Under the pieces are notes generated by a model. It saw only the letters and a program-made list of their open reading frames with translations. It was not told the DNA's origin and searched no databases. From contig JARZZO010000002.1 of NCBI GenBank assembly GCA_030544215.1, forward strand, positions 77,135,150 through 77,199,149: a DNA stretch of 64,000 bases, given 5' to 3'. Source of the DNA: Zantedeschia hybrid cultivar. Taxonomy: Eukaryota; Streptophyta; Magnoliopsida; Alismatales; Araceae. This document shows positions 46,861 through 58,696 of the stretch, piece after piece; within the stretch, counting starts at the first letter, position 1; every line of letters begins with the position of its first letter. The translations under genes were made by a program, and so were the position numbers.

Positions 46861-47985
46861 ATATTAATATATACGGTAAGCTACCTAACAAATAAGACAA
46901 CTGTAAACTCTAAAGTTAGAAGCATATCTTTTATATCTTTACATGAAATCAACCTTCATCGACGATATCCTTTATGAATGATCTATTTTTGAAATAACAA
47001 TACTGTTAAATTCTTTGTTACGTGGAAGTACCATGGTTATCCATTGTACTCAAATAATATTTTCCCTAATTTGCATGTTGTTATGATTTCATCGTAGTCC
47101 TCATACAAAAGTATGTTTATACTTAATTATTTACTGCATGTTACTGTTTTTCTTTTTCTTTTTTCTTTTTCAACACTATTTTAGATCTCTTAAGATCTCT
47201 CCATTAAACTCACATAACTAACACTAAGATAGTTTAGCATGCAATCGAAATGCCTTTAGATTAGATCCCTTATAATTAAAAGTTTAATATTTCTCATGCA
47301 AAATTATCTCTATACTTAATTATTTGCTTAAAATTAAAATTTTATTAAGACAAAGTTATTTAAATCAATATGATATTTTTCTTTTAAAATTATATTTATT
47401 ATATATTTTAAATAATTTAAATACTGTGCATAAACTAGTTATAAGGTAAAGACAAGTCAACTATCAATTTTGTAAGGCTTGTAAATCCTAATAACAAAGT
47501 AGGAAGCGCAAAGAAGGTTGAAGGCGGATTCACATTTCTTCTTTTAACCAGCTACGGCTCTGAGTAATGCTTTTTTTACAAGGGCACTGTACTGATCTAG
47601 AGACAAGAGCAAAGTCCCAAGTGGGGAAAATGTGGAGCAAGAGATCATGCAGTTCCCTTGTGTAGATCTTGCAGCCTTAATTTTACCTTATTTTTCTAGT
47701 GTTAATCTTGAACTTAGAAACATCACCACTAATTCAATGTTGAGTAGTCAAAGTCGAATGGAAGTATCTTCAACTAATGAGAAGTCATTAAGGATGCTAA
47801 AACTTTCCAACTAGAAAGGCCAAACATATATTTGGCTAATTGAGTTGCCTAGTCAAAAAGGAAGAAGAAAGAGATATACAAGTATAGTAGCCAATGATGC
47901 TAACAAAATTAATAACTTTGTCAAATCATGACAAGATCCTTGGTGAATGGAGAGAGAACATTGACCTAAATGCTTGATATTAGTT
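46861..47985. other. AT-rich intergenic DNA, no gene seen
   Basis: No supported gene or ordered repeat. The short frame at 47632-47814 has no recognisable feature. Confidence 0.45.
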
Positions 47986-48384
47986 TGGACTTAGAGAATA
48001 ACTTATTGCATTGGCCGGTCAATATTACGTTGGCTGCCGGTATTTTTAATTAAAAAGATACTTTTTTTAAATTTTTTGGGTCAGTCCCATGATGTCCTAC
48101 ATGGTTGTCCTGTCCGTTCTCGGATTGGACGACTCGAAAAACTAGATGAAAAACTTAAAACCGATCCCAAATGAATGGTAAAAAACATTATTTTTGAGTC
48201 GTTTGGAGTCGGTTTTCGATTTTCATCTTTTTGAGTTGTCCGATTTGATATTGGACTGTACGACCATATAGGAGGAGTGAGGGCTGACCCAAAAAAATTT
48301 AAAAAGCTTTTTTTTTTTAATTAGAAACACTAACAACCGGGGTAATACTGGCTGCCAATGCAGCAAATTATTCTCTTTAGACTT
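47986..48384. repeat. Fold-back MITE with long inverted repeats
   Basis: The arms pair over most of the length: TAGAGAATAA...TGCATTGGC near 47992-48015 with GCCAATGCA...TTATTCTCTTTA near 48353-48380, and TTTTTGGGTCAGTCCC near 48074 with GGGCTGACCCAAAAA near 48282. The centre is a CGAAAAACTAGATGAAAA / TTTTCATC...TTTTTGAG loop region. It has the same internal plan as the element at 57350-57640. No coding capacity. Confidence 0.75.
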
Positions 48385-48407
48385 TGAGGAACATATCAAC
48401 TAGTCAT

Positions 48408-48507
48408 AAATGCATTTAAGCCACATTTTCATGCTCCATACTGGCTGCTGGTGCAAATTATTCTCTTTAGCCAGTAGTAAATGCATTTAAGCCACATTTT
48501 CATGCTC
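48408..48507 (+). repeat. Direct repeat, two 29-bp copies 71 bp apart
   Basis: AAATGCATTTAAGCCACATT plus nine further identical bases occurs at 48408-48436 and at 48479-48507. It follows the fold-back element and overlaps a second copy of its ATTATTCTCTTTAG end (48458-48471), so it looks like a local duplication of the element's flank. Confidence 0.9.
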
Positions 48508-50495
48508 TACTGGCATTTATGTATGTTAGCAGGTGTGCTTCTGGATATATGCTATCCACTGTAGTGAAAACATCTCCTTCATAATACCAACGTTGTGCGG
48601 TTCGGGTATTAACTTGGATATAATATTAAATTTTTTAAAAAGACTTTTTACAAATAGACTCCTAAACGATTTTATACTTATAGATAATTCCTATATGATT
48701 CATATTTGTATGTAAACCCGCTTGACTAGTAACATTTACTTATAGCCCCTTAACTATTTGAGTTTATTTTGAATTTCAACTAAATTAAAATGTCGTTACT
48801 TTACATAGAAAATGTGAAAGCTATTTAATGAAAAATACTAATGATACTTTCAGTTAAAATATAAAGACCTTATAAAAGAATCACATAAACATCCATCTGT
48901 AAGTTTGTTGTCTATATTTAGGAGAAAAAAATATTTCTACTCAAAACAAATATTTTTAAATAGAAATACTTTTTTATGCCAAACATACTTGTAAAATTTA
49001 ATATCAACAAGCTTATGGGTAGATATCTATGTAATTTTTCTCGTGAGGTATTTATATTTTAGCTGAGGGTATTACTGACATTTTTGTTTGATAACTTTCA
49101 CATTTTTTATGTAGAGAAAAAATATTTTAACTCAAGTAAAATTCATAAAAAGTCACATAATTAAGGGAGTCATACGTAAATATAATCATAATTAAGAAAT
49201 TTATATGCAGATATAAATTATGTAAGAAGTTATATATGAATAGGAAACATTTTAAGGTGTTATTTACAAAAACCTATGATCTGCGGGATGCGAACATGAA
49301 TGTCTAGTGTCGACACGGACACGTATGTTGGATACGGCAATATCTTAAAAATAGGATATGAGAACAGACATCTATTTGAGATAGGAAGGATATAACTAAA
49401 ATATATGAAAATTTATCATATGGATAAGTATTTTGAGAAGATATGCTAAGTATTCTAAGTAATCTCTAGCATTTACTTTGAAATCTTGATAAGTAGAAAG
49501 TTGGACATAAGTGTTTAAGTGTCGTGCCATATCCGAGTGTTCGACATTACTCTCTAACATAAGTAAAAGTGTCCACTAAATCATAGAAAAATCCTCCTTT
49601 TTAAAATCACAAAATATCAATATTGGAATTCATATTGACTTTATATAAAGTGAACCTTTCCTCCCATACCCGTTTTGACAAAAAACTATTCAAGAAAAAA
49701 ATATAGCATTCCAGTGGTTGACCTCTGGTCTAATGTTTTTAAGATCAGATCGGTCATCTAACCAAAGAGACTTTCGGTCCGAATTAGTGGATCGACTGGA
49801 CTAATAGGTTGACCACTTAAAACCACGATTTCAATCAGACAACTTTATTTAGTTTTCAATATACATATTACAGATATTTATATATATTTTCTATCAAAAA
49901 ATTTACTGTGCCTTTTTCTTTGCATATGTTATGTTTTGGTAGTGGTCTTAAATTCAAATTTGAATAATTAAAGTGATATTTTGTAAAAGAAAATTTAGTA
50001 TTAGATTTGGACGGGCGAATTTTCATCTGAACCGGATTGAACTAGTTGGTTTTTAATTGATTCTCTTGATTTCTTAAAGATGGTGGTTTTTGGATAAATT
50101 GGACCAGAAAACTTCCGGTTCAGATTTTTTACAGGTAACCGACAAATCTGGTCTGATGTTTAAAAGATATAATTATGTTCTAATCTTTGAAAATATAGTG
50201 TATTTATAGAAAAACTCCTCCAATCTAAATAATTTATTTATAAACCCTCCCAATCCCCCCTAAATTGGTGCAATGTCTCAGAATATTACAAAAAAAACAT
50301 TGAGAGTAAAGGGCATTTTTATAAGAAAATTAAGATTGTGGGGGTTTATTTATAAATAGAAAGATTAGAATGAGTTATTTGTAATATCAAAACTTTATGA
50401 GGGTTGAAGATCAAAAAGCCCTTTTTAAAATACTGCTCCAATCAACTGGAACCGGATGGGTCGACTCGGATCGGATCGCAGAGGTTTGAGGTTTT
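48508..50495. other. Intergenic, AT-rich, no gene seen
   Basis: No supported gene. GC content rises from about 50440, where the upstream region of the first small gene begins. Confidence 0.45.
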
Positions 50496-50712
50496 AGGCG
50501 GCAGGAGCCCTTGTTATCGTCCCGCCTTCTATTTTAAAACACCCTCCTCTTTCTCTCTCTAGCCCCTCCCTTTCCCGCCGCTTATATTTTTCATCTCCCC
50601 CTTCCCTTCTCCCTCTCTCTCTCTCTCTCATCCGCAACCCCTTTCTCTCTCTAGACCCCTCTCTCTCTCTCTCTCTCTCTCCCTCTAGACTGCTCTCTCT
50701 CGCCATCCCGCC
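50496..50712 (+). promoter_or_regulatory. Promoter and leader region of small gene A
   Basis: A block ATCGTCCCGCCTTC...TTTTAAAA near 50517-50538 is shared with the second paralogue (55597-55620). A CTTATATTTTT TATA-like site is at 50581-50591. A pyrimidine-rich leader with long CT runs (50610-50702) precedes the ATG, a typical plant Y-patch leader. Confidence 0.6.
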
Positions 50713-51150
50713 ATGAAGGAGAGGGTGAGGAGCCCCAAGAGGTCCCCCACGGCGGCGCCGTCCTCCCCTTCCAGGATGGAGGAGAGGCTCCACCGGTTCC
50801 TCCGCCCGGGGGCCCTCGCCCGCCTCCGAGACACCCGTATCAGCTCCTCCTCCAGGTCCCCCAGACCCGCCGCCCTCCTCCTCCTCGCCGCCGCCCGGAT
50901 CCCCCGCCTGACGCCGCCTTCCTCCCCACCCCCCGCCGCCGGCGCAGCCCAGATCTCGGCGGCCGTTCCCGACGGCTCCCCCTTCTTCGCCGGTTGCCGG
51001 ATCTGGGGCCCGCGATGCCCTCAAAGAAAGAAGCTCCGCGCGGCGAGGGCGGTGTTCTTCATCCCGGGGAGCCCCGCCGGGCCGGAGGCGCAGCCCGATT
51101 CGCCGCCGGCGCTGGAGCAGTTCGGCGCCGATCTGCTCCTCGCTCACTGA
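50713..51150 (+). CDS. Small basic plant protein of unknown function, paralogue A
   Basis: 145 codons with no intron seen. The N-terminal ~49 residues (start MKERVRSPKRSP, then E-E-R-L-H-R-F-L-R-P-G-A-L-A-R-L-R-D-T-R) are basic and nearly identical to paralogue B at 55768. A Pro/Ala/Ser-rich linker of about 40 residues follows. A second conserved block begins D-G-S-P-F-F-A-G-C-R and contains G-P-R-C-P-Q-R-K-K-L. The end is D-L-L-L-A-H. No signal peptide, membrane span or enzyme motif is visible. It resembles short uncharacterised plant-specific proteins with these two blocks, but I know no name or function. The reverse-strand frame 50494-51147 is a GC-rich shadow. Retention of two separated blocks in two copies argues that it is real. 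Confidence 0.85.
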   Translation: MKERVRSPKRSPTAAPSSPSRMEERLHRFLRPGALARLRDTRISSSSRSPRPAALLLLAAARIPRLTPPSSPPPAAGAAQISAAVPDGSPFFAGCRIWGPRCPQRKKLRAARAVFFIPGSPAGPEAQPDSPPALEQFGADLLLAH

Positions 51151-51529
51151 CGGTGATCTGAAATTTGCTCAGATGAGAAAGAGAGAGGTGTTCTAATCTT
51201 CTGTGTATTCACATTTTTTTCTTCCATTGTTGGGGGTGTTGAGGGAGGGGATCTGGGTTAGTGGCAGAGATGAATAAATCATGAACCTATTTATGTGTAA
51301 CTGACAAAAAAATGGGGACTGCCTGGAGCATTAGATTTCACAGCGGTGGGTTTTATCTTGATTCCTCCAAAAAAAAAAAAGGAAGATGAAAATTCAGCAT
51401 ACCTAGTAGAAGGTTGAGAAATGTGATTGTCTAATTCTTTCTCCTTTCAGATATTTTGACTCTGGATTTGCATTTTGGATGCAAGCCATAAATACTTTTT
51501 AGTGTTTATTTTGGACTCAGGCTAGTCAG

Positions 51530-51612
51530 GTATGTTTATGCAGAAGAACGAAATATAAGTTTACGAAAACTATATTTATGATAAATAAGTTTATCATAAA
51601 TGTGTTTTAGAA
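51530..51612 (+). repeat. Dispersed repeat shared with 62137-62212
   Basis: TATGTTTATGCAGAA, ATAAGTTTA, TATGATAAA and ATCATAAAT / TTATGATAAAT words occur in the same order in both copies on the same strand, at roughly 70-75% identity by eye. Probably part of a MITE family. Confidence 0.6.
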
Positions 51613-54471
51613 AGGAAAAATAGTTTTGTATGTGACACGGAAATTTGACACACCTTTGACATCTTGCCAACTCGAAGAGTCGGATCTACTTGGATCTCTC
51701 ATGATCCAATACGAGTCGGGGTATAAGTCGGGTCGACTTGCACATACTCGACCAAGTCGTATGGAAAAGATCTTCTAAATCGCACAGACTCGGTCGAATT
51801 GCATTGACTTGGGTTTGTCTTGATACGGTATGAGTCGTCCGAGTCGATCTGGTACGGCAAATCATGCATCAGATACATGGCACAAATTTTAAGTTTGTGT
51901 CATACGTCTGATGTTAAAAATGTGTGTCAAATTTTTATATCACAAAATTATTTTCCTTTAAGAATGACTCACATTAGTCTGCCTTCCGGATCTTTTTGTG
52001 CACTCGCCTATGAACAGTCTTTAGATGGTACCAAATCTTCTGCTTGCCACTAAATCACCTCATATAAGGAATTAGGATTAGATCATATTATGACATTAAA
52101 TACATGGGCACTCTTGAATGGACTTCTCTCAAGAGTAATATCAGGGTTAATGGGACCAGTTGAAAGTGAACCCAACTTATGGTAAGGTCAAGTCGCACTG
52201 CTTGGGCTTATCTTCCATTTAGCTCCATAGTAGACTGCTCAAGCTTCGATTCACCACCTTGTTTTCTTTTCTTTTTTTTTGGTTTGGAAATGATAGGCAA
52301 TGCAAAGAGTCAATTTCATTTTCATAAACTTCTCTTGAATTAGATCATAAATGTAATGTCTCGATGTGAAGTGATGGCAATAGGGATATTATGAAAACAA
52401 CTGCTCGTTAAAATATATGGAGGTGATATGTGAAGCATCCATCCACCTTCTAGCAAGCCACAAACTGTGCCATCTAGGGTCCATTATCGAAGGTTACTCA
52501 TGGAATGGCCTGTGTTTTAGATGGGTCTGCCTTCACACCTTTCTTAGAACTTATGCTTCCCTAAAAAGTGGATAGAATTGGTCGAAGTTGGCAATTTTTT
52601 TGCATGGGTATTACATATTCTCCTATCAAAAAAGTTTTAAATCGATCGAAAATCTTGCCAGTGAATTCCCATTGAAAGACTACAAAGAAGAACATCAAAA
52701 CAAGCAATGAGACATCTATTAATCAATGTACAAAGCATGTGCAATCACCCTCACTATGGTATTTGGAGCATTGGATATGTCTAAAGGCATTATCAATCGC
52801 TCATGCAAGACATTCTATATCTTGAATGTATATTTTCACTTATCTACAAGCTATATGTAGGGGTGGTGGCTCCTTGGTGAAGACAGTTAAAACTCTTCCA
52901 ATAGGGCTGCATGTTTGCTAATTAGTACATTTGACAAGGGTGAATCTCATGTCTTCTTGCTTGTTGTGCTCCTTGTACATGAAGAAATCTAAATGTCATT
53001 CTACACATTGGGTTATAGGTAATATTTATATTTAATTGAGGATCATGTTTCAAATGAAGTTTTTAAACAATCTCTTAATCACTATACAGAGCTGTCAAGT
53101 TGCTTGTCCAATTCATTCTTCAACTTTCACCAACTACATTAAAGGCATGTAATAGTAAAAGGTTCCTATGTTTCTTTTTTCAGACAATATTAATTTCTTC
53201 TTGTATACTTTTCTACAATGTGTCTAATAGAGATGAGTACTATTTTAACAAATATATAAATTATCTTATTAGAAGTGTGAACCATTTTAGTTAAGTGCGT
53301 CTGTTCTATTGCATTTAGTAAAATGCTTTCTAAAGTTTTACCTTCTGTAGGAAAAAGAAGCATATGTCCATTCATCATATAAAAAAAGTCCAAGCCAAGA
53401 TATATGTTTCCATTTTATTCTTTGTTCATAACAAATTTCTCTATCATGGCTATTATATTGATATGATTTGCAATGAAAATTGATACACTTTAGTATGCTT
53501 TTGTTATTATCTCAAAGAAGACAAATTACTTCATAAGCATACATTCAAAAAATTGGTGCATGGGTCTTCGTCATCAAAAAGCTTGACATAAAAAACTTAG
53601 TGCATGCTGTTTGTTGATGCTATTTTAATTGATTAAAACATAGATGATTTTAATATTGAGTGAGAACATTTCTAAATAACATGTAATCTTGATAACATGA
53701 GAGAGGGACAAGAAGGTTTAGCAATGATTGATAGATAACTTATCCCTAAAAATGAGAATTTTGAATTTCAAAACCTATTATTTAGGATAATGGAGAAATT
53801 TGGGAAGATGCTACAAATTAAAAACCTATTATTTAAAACAAATTGATTAAAAGAGGAAAAAGGCATCTAAAGTCTTTTGTGATCAACAATATCCTTAGGC
53901 AAAAAGAAATTTATATAGAATCACTGTTTGATTTTATAGGATTGCGTTTTGAACAGAAAGAACACACAAAAATTGTATACAACATAGATGAGGATGCTAT
54001 ATGGACCAGTGATAACATTAAAAAAAGATTGGATTTAGAATGAGCCTATGCTTAAGAATAGCTCCAATTGAAGATTAGTTGAAGGAAATGATCTTAGATA
54101 ATTTTGGTATATACATTTTCTTATGTTCAGCACATGTTAAAAGGTAAGATCAGATGATTCAATACAGTATCAGTAGAGGGTCTTTCTAGATATAGTTAGG
54201 AACATCGTAGTAGAAGTAATAATAGTGACAAAAAATGATTTAGGCACAAGACCTCCAGCAATTATTGGGATAAGGTATGAGATGATGGCGATGATGACAT
54301 TGATGATGATGAATTCATATTAGTATCTTGCTTCATTGCTCTCTAAAAATTGGTGTTAGATTGTCATGAATTTCTTAAGACCCTAATATGAATTTGCATA
54401 TCTTGAAGTTCGAAGAAAAGAAAAGATGAGTTACGGCCATAGTACCTAATCCCTATTTAACCAACATATAC

Positions 54472-54495
54472 ATATATATATATATATATATATAT
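54472..54495. repeat. (AT)12 microsatellite
   Basis: Perfect AT run of 24 bp in intergenic DNA. Confidence 0.95.
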
Positions 54496-55577
54496 GAGAT
54501 TTTTTTTAATTTGACTAACTAGGCTTATCTTTATATAATAATGCATTCTAACCTTACTTATCTTCTTTCATTGTAAAGAAAGTAAAGGTAAAGTTCTCAT
54601 ATAATTGTGAAGTTTAGTAAACTTACACTATAATAATCCTTATACAAAAGCAATGTATATACAATTCAAAAACTATTAATTACCTTTTAACTCATTGATT
54701 ATAGCCTGATTTAATTGAATAGGAGATATTATCACTAGAAATGGGCAACAAATTCCAATTTCCATTCTGATGATACGTTCTCTTATTCAAATTGCAAGGT
54801 AACTGAGGACACAACAAAAACACCACCTAAGAAATGGGTTAGAAAAAACCTATTATTATAATAAGATTATTATAAAATTGTTGTGGTGGTTAACAATATG
54901 TTATGGTAATCAAAGTTATGTTAGTTCATTGAACATTATGTTAGTGCTTGAAGTCGCTGCACCACCATGAAAGATTAAGGGGGCAAATGAAGCCTTCAAA
55001 TCCACAAATTTACAAATTAAGGGGGTGTTTGCATTCTCACTATTTTTTCGGAAAGTAAAGAATCACAAGAATTATTTTTCGGGGAGTAAAACATTACGGG
55101 AATGTATTTGCCTGTAAAACAAAAACACATGTTTGCGAATTTCACGGAAAAATAACAAATATGGAGAAAATGCGATGTGAGAATTTGACATGGAGAGAGA
55201 GAGAGTGGTAAATATTTTTCGTGAAAATATTCTCTCATGAAAAAGGGTCGAGAAATAGATCCCGGAGAATAAATAAATATTTTAAAAAAAATGAAAACTA
55301 TTTTACCAACTAATTTTTACTCGCGTTTGCAAAATATTTGAAAGTTAACTATGAAAATATTTTTTGAAAAAAAATTACCAACACAAACACCCTCTAATTT
55401 AAATTTGACAGATTGTGGACATTGTATTAAGGATCTACTGGATCTACTTGCAGTCATAAGACTCATAATTCTAGTTGAGAAGAATTGGACCAGACCTAGT
55501 TTTGTCCCCTTTGGCATTCCACTCCTTTGGTCCTTGCCTTCCATGACCAGTTGAGAGAGAGGTTTGAGGAGGGCTTT

Positions 55578-55767
55578 TAGGCGCCAACAGCGTTGCTATC
55601 GTCCCGCCTTCCACTTTTAAAATCCCCCTCCCTCCTTCCTCTTTCTCTCTCTAACCCTCCTTTCCCGCTCCCTCTTATATATCCCCCCAACAGGCCAACA
55701 CCACACCAGACCTCTCTCTCTCTACACCTCTCTCGTTCTCTCTCTCTCTCATCATCATCATCCCGCC
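55578..55767 (+). promoter_or_regulatory. Promoter and leader region of small gene B
   Basis: It shares GCTATCGTCCCGCCTTCCAC-like sequence and TTTTAAAA with the region before gene A. TTATATAT at 55675-55682 is a TATA-like site, and a CT-rich leader (55712-55755) follows. The duplication therefore includes the promoter. Confidence 0.6.
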
Positions 55768-56184
55768 ATGAAGGAGAGGGTGAGGAGCCCCAAGAGGTCC
55801 CCTATGGCGGCGCCGCCCTCCCCTTCCAGGATGGAGGAGAGGCTCCACCGTTTCCTCCGCCCCGGGGCTCTCGCCCGCCTCCGCGACACCCGGATCAGCT
55901 CCTCCTCTAGGTCACTAAGATCAGCCGCCCTCCTCCTCGCCGCCGCCGCCCGGAGCCACCGTCTGACGCCGCCCTCCTCCCCAGCTCCCCTCGCCGCCGC
56001 CGCCGACGGCTCGCCCTTCTTCGCTGGGTGCCGGATCCGGGGTCCGCGCTGCCCGCAGAGGAAGAAGCTCTGCGCGGCGAGGGCGGTGTTCTTGGTCCCC
56101 GCCGGCCCCGCCGGGCCGGAGGGGCCGCCAGATGCGCCGCCGTCACTGGATCGGCTGGGCAGCGATCTGCTTCTCGCCCATTGA
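55768..56184 (+). CDS. Small basic plant protein of unknown function, paralogue B
   Basis: 138 codons, ATG 5055 bp after that of paralogue A and in the same direction. The N-terminal block is identical to A for 12 residues and nearly identical for ~49. The middle linker is shorter by several residues, with different Pro/Ala arrangement. The D-G-S-P-F-F-A-G-C-R and G-P-R-C-P-Q-R-K-K-L block is kept, and the end is again D-L-L-L-A-H. No stop or frameshift is seen, so both copies may be active. Its function is unknown to me. The reverse frame 55907-56335 is a shadow. Confidence 0.85.
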   Translation: MKERVRSPKRSPMAAPPSPSRMEERLHRFLRPGALARLRDTRISSSSRSLRSAALLLAAAARSHRLTPPSSPAPLAAAADGSPFFAGCRIRGPRCPQRKKLCAARAVFLVPAGPAGPEGPPDAPPSLDRLGSDLLLAH

Positions 56185-57345
56185 GGAAGAGTGGAGATCT
56201 GCTCAGATCAGACGGGTAGCGCTCCAATCCTCTCTGTAATTTACATTTTTTTCTCCTTCCATTGATGGGAAGGGGTTCCAGGGAATGGTGAAGAGATGAA
56301 TATATTATGGATTTTTCTCGATGTGGGTCTCGCAATGATCTGATCTTTGGATGGGATTACCGGGTTTAATCCGATTCTTCAGCATTGGATTGTCGCCTAG
56401 TGGATTATCCTGGTTTCTGGTTGGGGTAAACAAAGGAATGGAAAAAAAATCTTTGCTTTGGTGCTGCGATCTCTGTTCCTTCCCGCTTTTAGAGTAGAAG
56501 ATGATGCTAGCTTTGCTCTTGTAATGGTGGAGATGCATTGGCTTAACCCTTCAATTAATCCTTCTGGGACTCTTCAGCAACGAGGTATTCCAATAAAGAA
56601 GCAGAGTAGTTTAATGTGTATCATAATAAGTCTAAAAGTAGATCACATCCATTTTACATAATTAATAAAATTAATCAGAAATTATAATCTGCCTGTGGCT
56701 CAGACTCAGAGGTCCTTGGGCATCATCTTTTTGAGGTGCTGGGCTTAATTTCCACCTTTGGATGGGAATGTGAGAATTAACCTGCAGTTTTAAGGGAACT
56801 TATGTTAACCTTTGGAGAGAATATTATGCCTTGCGATGGATTTTGTACAGAAAACTCTCTAGTTAAGAGGAAAATACTTGTCATTGTTAGGATTAGAGGG
56901 AACAAGAGATGGTCTGGATCTGTGCGTTTAGATCGGCTAATGCCTCAGACACGTGAAACCGAGTTGTACGTTCACTGTATATAGGTAAATAATTCATATA
57001 TCCTCATACAGTTCGATTTCATGTGTCTAGGGACATTAAGCGGTCCGAATGTACAGGGTCTAGATAATCTCATTCTGAATTAGAGACCTCCTACTTGGAA
57101 TAAGCTGTTATATGGCCTACCGTGTTAGTCATAGAAAAAAAATACAAATTCCAATTGTAACATCATCGATCATAAGTGAGCGTAAGTTGTTTAATAAATT
57201 TGGTGTCGTTTGGAGATGACATAGGGGAGACACTTATGTAAATTGTTACTTAATTTCATAAACTCATTCATCATAAACACATTTATTGTTTGGTTGTTCC
57301 TTGTACATGCACTCGAATTATGATCTTGAACCTTAATCTTGAATT
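56185..57345. other. 3' region of gene B and intergenic DNA
   Basis: The first ~120 bp resemble the 3' region of gene A. AATAAA-type words occur near 56594 but I cannot assign a polyadenylation site. No further gene is seen. Confidence 0.45.
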
Positions 57346-57349
57346 GGGG

Positions 57350-57640
57350 TGTAGCCTTTTTTTTCTAATGTTTAAAAAAAAATTAATGCTGGCTCCACCA
57401 TATTCTATATGTCCATACAACCTAATCTCTGGATAATTCAAAAAATCTAAAAAATTAAAAATCAAGTCCTAGTGAACAATGAAAAAACACAGTTTAGGGT
57501 GTTTATTATTCATTGGGGCTCAGTTTTTGAGTTTTTAAATTTCTTTAGATCATCCAATCAGAGATTAAGTTATACAGACATTCAGGTCAGATTAGACCCA
57601 ACCTTTAAAAAATAAAAAAAATAAAAATTAAAGAATAGGC
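57350..57640. repeat. Fold-back MITE, same family as 47986-48384
   Basis: TGTCCATACAACCTAATCTC (57410-57429) pairs with GAGATTAAGTTATACAGACA (57562-57581) as imperfect reverse complements. Outer poly-A/poly-T-rich arms also pair. The centre (AGTGAACAATGAAAAAACAC...GTGTTTATTATTCATTGGGG) resembles the centre of the 48-kb element (AATGAATGGTAAAAAACATT). No coding capacity. Confidence 0.65.
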
Positions 57641-57644
57641 TGCA

Positions 57645-58685
57645 CGAAAGGCACAAATGGTAACTAATAACCCGATTATTTGACTCATCATTAACTCGTA
57701 GGTCAGGTAAGGGATAGTCTTTCTAAACTGATATGTATTGCTGTAAGGTAGTGGATACAGTCTTTTTATGACCGAACACATAGTATACTAAAGATCTGAT
57801 TATTTAACCAATTATTATATTCAGGACAGTTAACGAATAGTCTTTTGAAACTGATAACATAACACATATGGATACAGATCTACCTTGGATCCTTATCTAA
57901 TCCAACCCGTTTCCATCCTTAAAGCTGACACCTACAATAAAAAGGCAACAGAAAAGTAAAAATGAAGAAAATAGTAAAAATATGAAACAAAAACGAAAAA
58001 GTGCAAAAAAAAAAAAATCTAAGAAAGCAAATTTATCAAGCATAGTTACAATGTGAATAGATGACTGAAGAGTGGAATAAATTAAAGTGGTTGAGAATCT
58101 ATTATAACAAGCCAAAATGAATATTTGGTTGTGACCAGCTATGAGTTGATCAGATCTACCTTGCAACAACCACAATGGTTTCAACACTTGGTGGTAAGTT
58201 AATTCTTCTATGAGCCATTCCATGTCTAAAAGACAAACTGTGAGCTGCTAATATAATGATTTTTTTACTCAATCGTTAATCAGCATTTGCTAGGTGAAAG
58301 AATCATTATGTTAGCAGTTGCTGATACAATGAAATAGTACTTTTCCAATATATAAAAAACAATGTCTAAATGTGATATAGTTGAACTTATATTGTATAAG
58401 AATTAGTTAAAAATATAATTTCTTACAAAAGTATGTGATTAAATTGCAATGAATTCATAAATTTTTTAAACATTGTTCCAATCAAGCTCGATTTATTCTG
58501 GAAAATATATTGAGAGGAAAAAAGTAAAGATATTTCGAGTGAGAGTTTTTATTCTAGACACTATATTGAGATGAAAGTGTACTCAAACCATGATTTTCCT
58601 AAAAAGATTGCGGATTTTTCTAACACTAGATAAAGGCTATCTTCACTCATAGCTTAGCACATTAGACAAGGTGAATTGATGCTAT
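57645..58685. other. Intergenic, no gene seen
   Basis: AT-rich. The - strand frame 57897-58223 has hydrophobic low-complexity content without a recognisable family. Confidence 0.45.
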
Positions 58686-58696
58686 AAACAAACATG

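Larger units (their letters stand above)
51151..55577. other. Region between the two small paralogues
   Basis: The 3' region of gene A (51150-51300) resembles that of gene B (ACATTTTTTTCT...TTCCATTG). A repeat-like block at 51530-51610 recurs at 62137-62212. A (TA)n run is at 54472-54495. Broken frames such as 53843-54043 could be old transposase remnants but show no diagnostic motif. No gene is supported. Confidence 0.5.

Noticed and set aside
48408..48507. CRISPR-like direct repeats
   Set aside because: Only two copies, plant nuclear context, and explained by local duplication next to a fold-back element.
50494..51147. 217-codon Gly/Arg-rich frame on the - strand
   Set aside because: Shadow of paralogue A and its CT-rich leader (EREREREG-like content is the complement of CT repeats).
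53843..54330. hAT transposase remnant
   Set aside because: An open frame and an acidic D-rich stretch were seen, but no dimerisation or catalytic motif, so it is not annotated as transposase.
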